Shown here one piece after another: positions 14,748 to 15,204 of a DNA stretch of 15,204 nt. The stretch lies in the NCBI GenBank assembly GCA_964639215.1, contig CAZXCV010000021.1:1-15204 (forward strand), given 5' to 3'. This stretch comes from UBA6120 sp964639215 (GTDB lineage: Bacteria > Bacillota_I > Bacilli_A > RFN20 > CAG-826). Position numbers and translations under genes: made by a program. The notes below the pieces were generated by a model. That model searched no databases and had not been told where the DNA came from. It was given only the letters and a program-made list of their open reading frames with translations. Within the stretch, counting starts at the first letter, position 1. The number at the start of each line of letters is the position of its first letter.

Positions 14748-14760
14748 GAGGAAACACCCG

Positions 14761-15069
14761 ATGATTATTAAAGTTAAAAATGCACAAGAATTCCGTGATG
14801 CAATTAAAGAAGGGAAAGCACTCGTTGATTTTTACGCTGACTGGTGTGGTCCCTGCAAAATGCAAGGTCCAGTCCTCGAGCAATATGATGCTGGATCACC
14901 CAACGCTAAAGTCATCAAATTAAATGTCGACATGCTCCCCGAACTCGCTGGTGAATTTGGCGTTTATTCGATTCCCACGCTTATTTTATTCGTCAATGGT
15001 AAAGAAGCCGCTAAAAATGTCGGATTCTTACCTTTAGCGCCACTAACGCGTTTTATCGATAGTCATTAA
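14761..15069 (+). CDS. trxA: Thioredoxin
   Basis: A 102-residue single thioredoxin fold, the normal length for a cytoplasmic thioredoxin that reduces protein disulfides with electrons from thioredoxin reductase. The active site is WCGPC (W28, C29, C32) in FYADWCGPCKMQGP, and the cis-proline is P72 in YSIPTLILF. The ending FVNGKEAAKNVGFLPLAPL is family-typical. There is no signal peptide, so it is cytoplasmic. A strong AGGAGG (14746-14751) lies 9 nt before the ATG and overlaps the traX-like TAG stop, which suggests efficient translation within the operon. Many bacteria have several thioredoxins, so this may be one of a set. Confidence 0.95.
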   Translation: MIIKVKNAQEFRDAIKEGKALVDFYADWCGPCKMQGPVLEQYDAGSPNAKVIKLNVDMLPELAGEFGVYSIPTLILFVNGKEAAKNVGFLPLAPLTRFIDSH

Positions 15070-15095
15070 CTTTATCGTTGTCACCACTTTTCCAA

Positions 15096-15123
15096 TTGAC
15101 AACATAATAACAAATGTTATTAT
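15096..15123 (+). promoter_or_regulatory. Strong promoter for tRNA-Asp
   Basis: A perfect -35 TTGACA (15096-15101) and TATTAT (15118-15123, 5 of 6 matches) are separated by 16 bp. Transcription would start near 15130, about 16 nt before the tRNA. Such near-consensus promoters are typical of stable RNA genes. Confidence 0.7.
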
Positions 15124-15131
15124 TTATTTTG
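15104..15131 (+). terminator. Possible terminator after the thioredoxin gene
   Basis: ATAATAAC (15104-15111) pairs with GTTATTAT (15116-15123) around an AAAT loop, followed by TTATTTTG. The stem is perfect but very AT-rich, so it is weak. A second inverted repeat, GTTGTCA/TGACAAC (15077-15083 and 15097-15103, 13-nt loop), stands just before it. Both overlap the tRNA promoter. Confidence 0.4.
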
Positions 15132-15145
15132 CGTTCATCACGTTT

Positions 15146-15204
15146 GGATCAGTGGTGTAGCGGTTAACATGCCTCCCTGTCACGGAGGAGACCGCGGGTT
15201 CGAT
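15146..15204 (+). tRNA. tRNA-Asp (anticodon GTC), 3' end beyond the window
   Basis: The 5' acceptor strand GGATCAG starts at 15146. The D arm pairs GTGT with ACAT (15155-15158 and 15167-15170). The anticodon stem CCTCC/GGAGG (15172-15176, 15184-15188) encloses the loop CTGTCAC with anticodon GTC at 15179-15181. The T arm begins GCGGG TTCGAT and is cut at 15204. The 3' acceptor strand is not in the window, so acceptor pairing cannot be checked. The loop closely matches tRNA-Asp of Bacillus-like bacteria. Confidence 0.95.

Noticed and set aside
15146..15204. tRNA-Asp 3' end as an integration site of a mobile element
   Set aside because: The 3' end is outside the window and no integrase or repeated tRNA fragment is seen inside it.

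Overview
The window looks chromosomal and comes from an AT-rich bacterium of the low-GC Gram-positive / Mollicutes-like kind. The glycerol kinase, Xaa-Pro aminopeptidase, YigZ and Mrp proteins look Firmicute/Mollicute-like, and several genes have strong AGGAGG-type ribosome binding sites. TGA is used as a stop (at least the AlkD-like gene and mrp end in TGA) and tryptophan is read from TGG. The genetic code is therefore standard, which fits Acholeplasma/Izemoplasma-type lineages or a low-GC Firmicute and not Mycoplasma. The exact lineage is inference.

Layout: everything left of about 13010 is on the minus strand. In transcription order it holds a giant membrane-anchored repeat protein (2645 aa), mrp (Fe-S carrier ATPase), a YigZ/IMPACT-family protein, an M24 Xaa-Pro aminopeptidase, an AlkD-like DNA alkylation repair protein and glpK. 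Gaps are 21 nt or less, and two junctions are 4-nt ATGA overlaps, so the six genes look like one operon of about 12.8 kb. It ends in a hairpin that starts inside the glpK stop codon. Beyond it, a gene with a possibly leaderless promoter starts and runs off the left edge.

Right of a 104-bp divergent promoter region (13011-13114), a plus-strand operon encodes a CPBP-type intramembrane protease, a TraX-family membrane protein and a thioredoxin. A near-consensus promoter inside an inverted-repeat region then drives tRNA-Asp(GTC), which is cut by the right edge.

The most interesting object is the giant protein. It has a four-helix CvpA-like membrane domain at the N terminus, predicted by charge distribution to export about 2430 residues. 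The exported part has almost no cysteine and is built of diverged helical repeats of about 218 aa. Each repeat seems to be a pair of related halves of about 100-120 aa, marked by recurring W..GEI and LHDS.VF-like motifs. I cannot assign it a function. No CRISPR array, insertion sequence, phage gene or recognisable defence system is visible. The other genes are mainly housekeeping.
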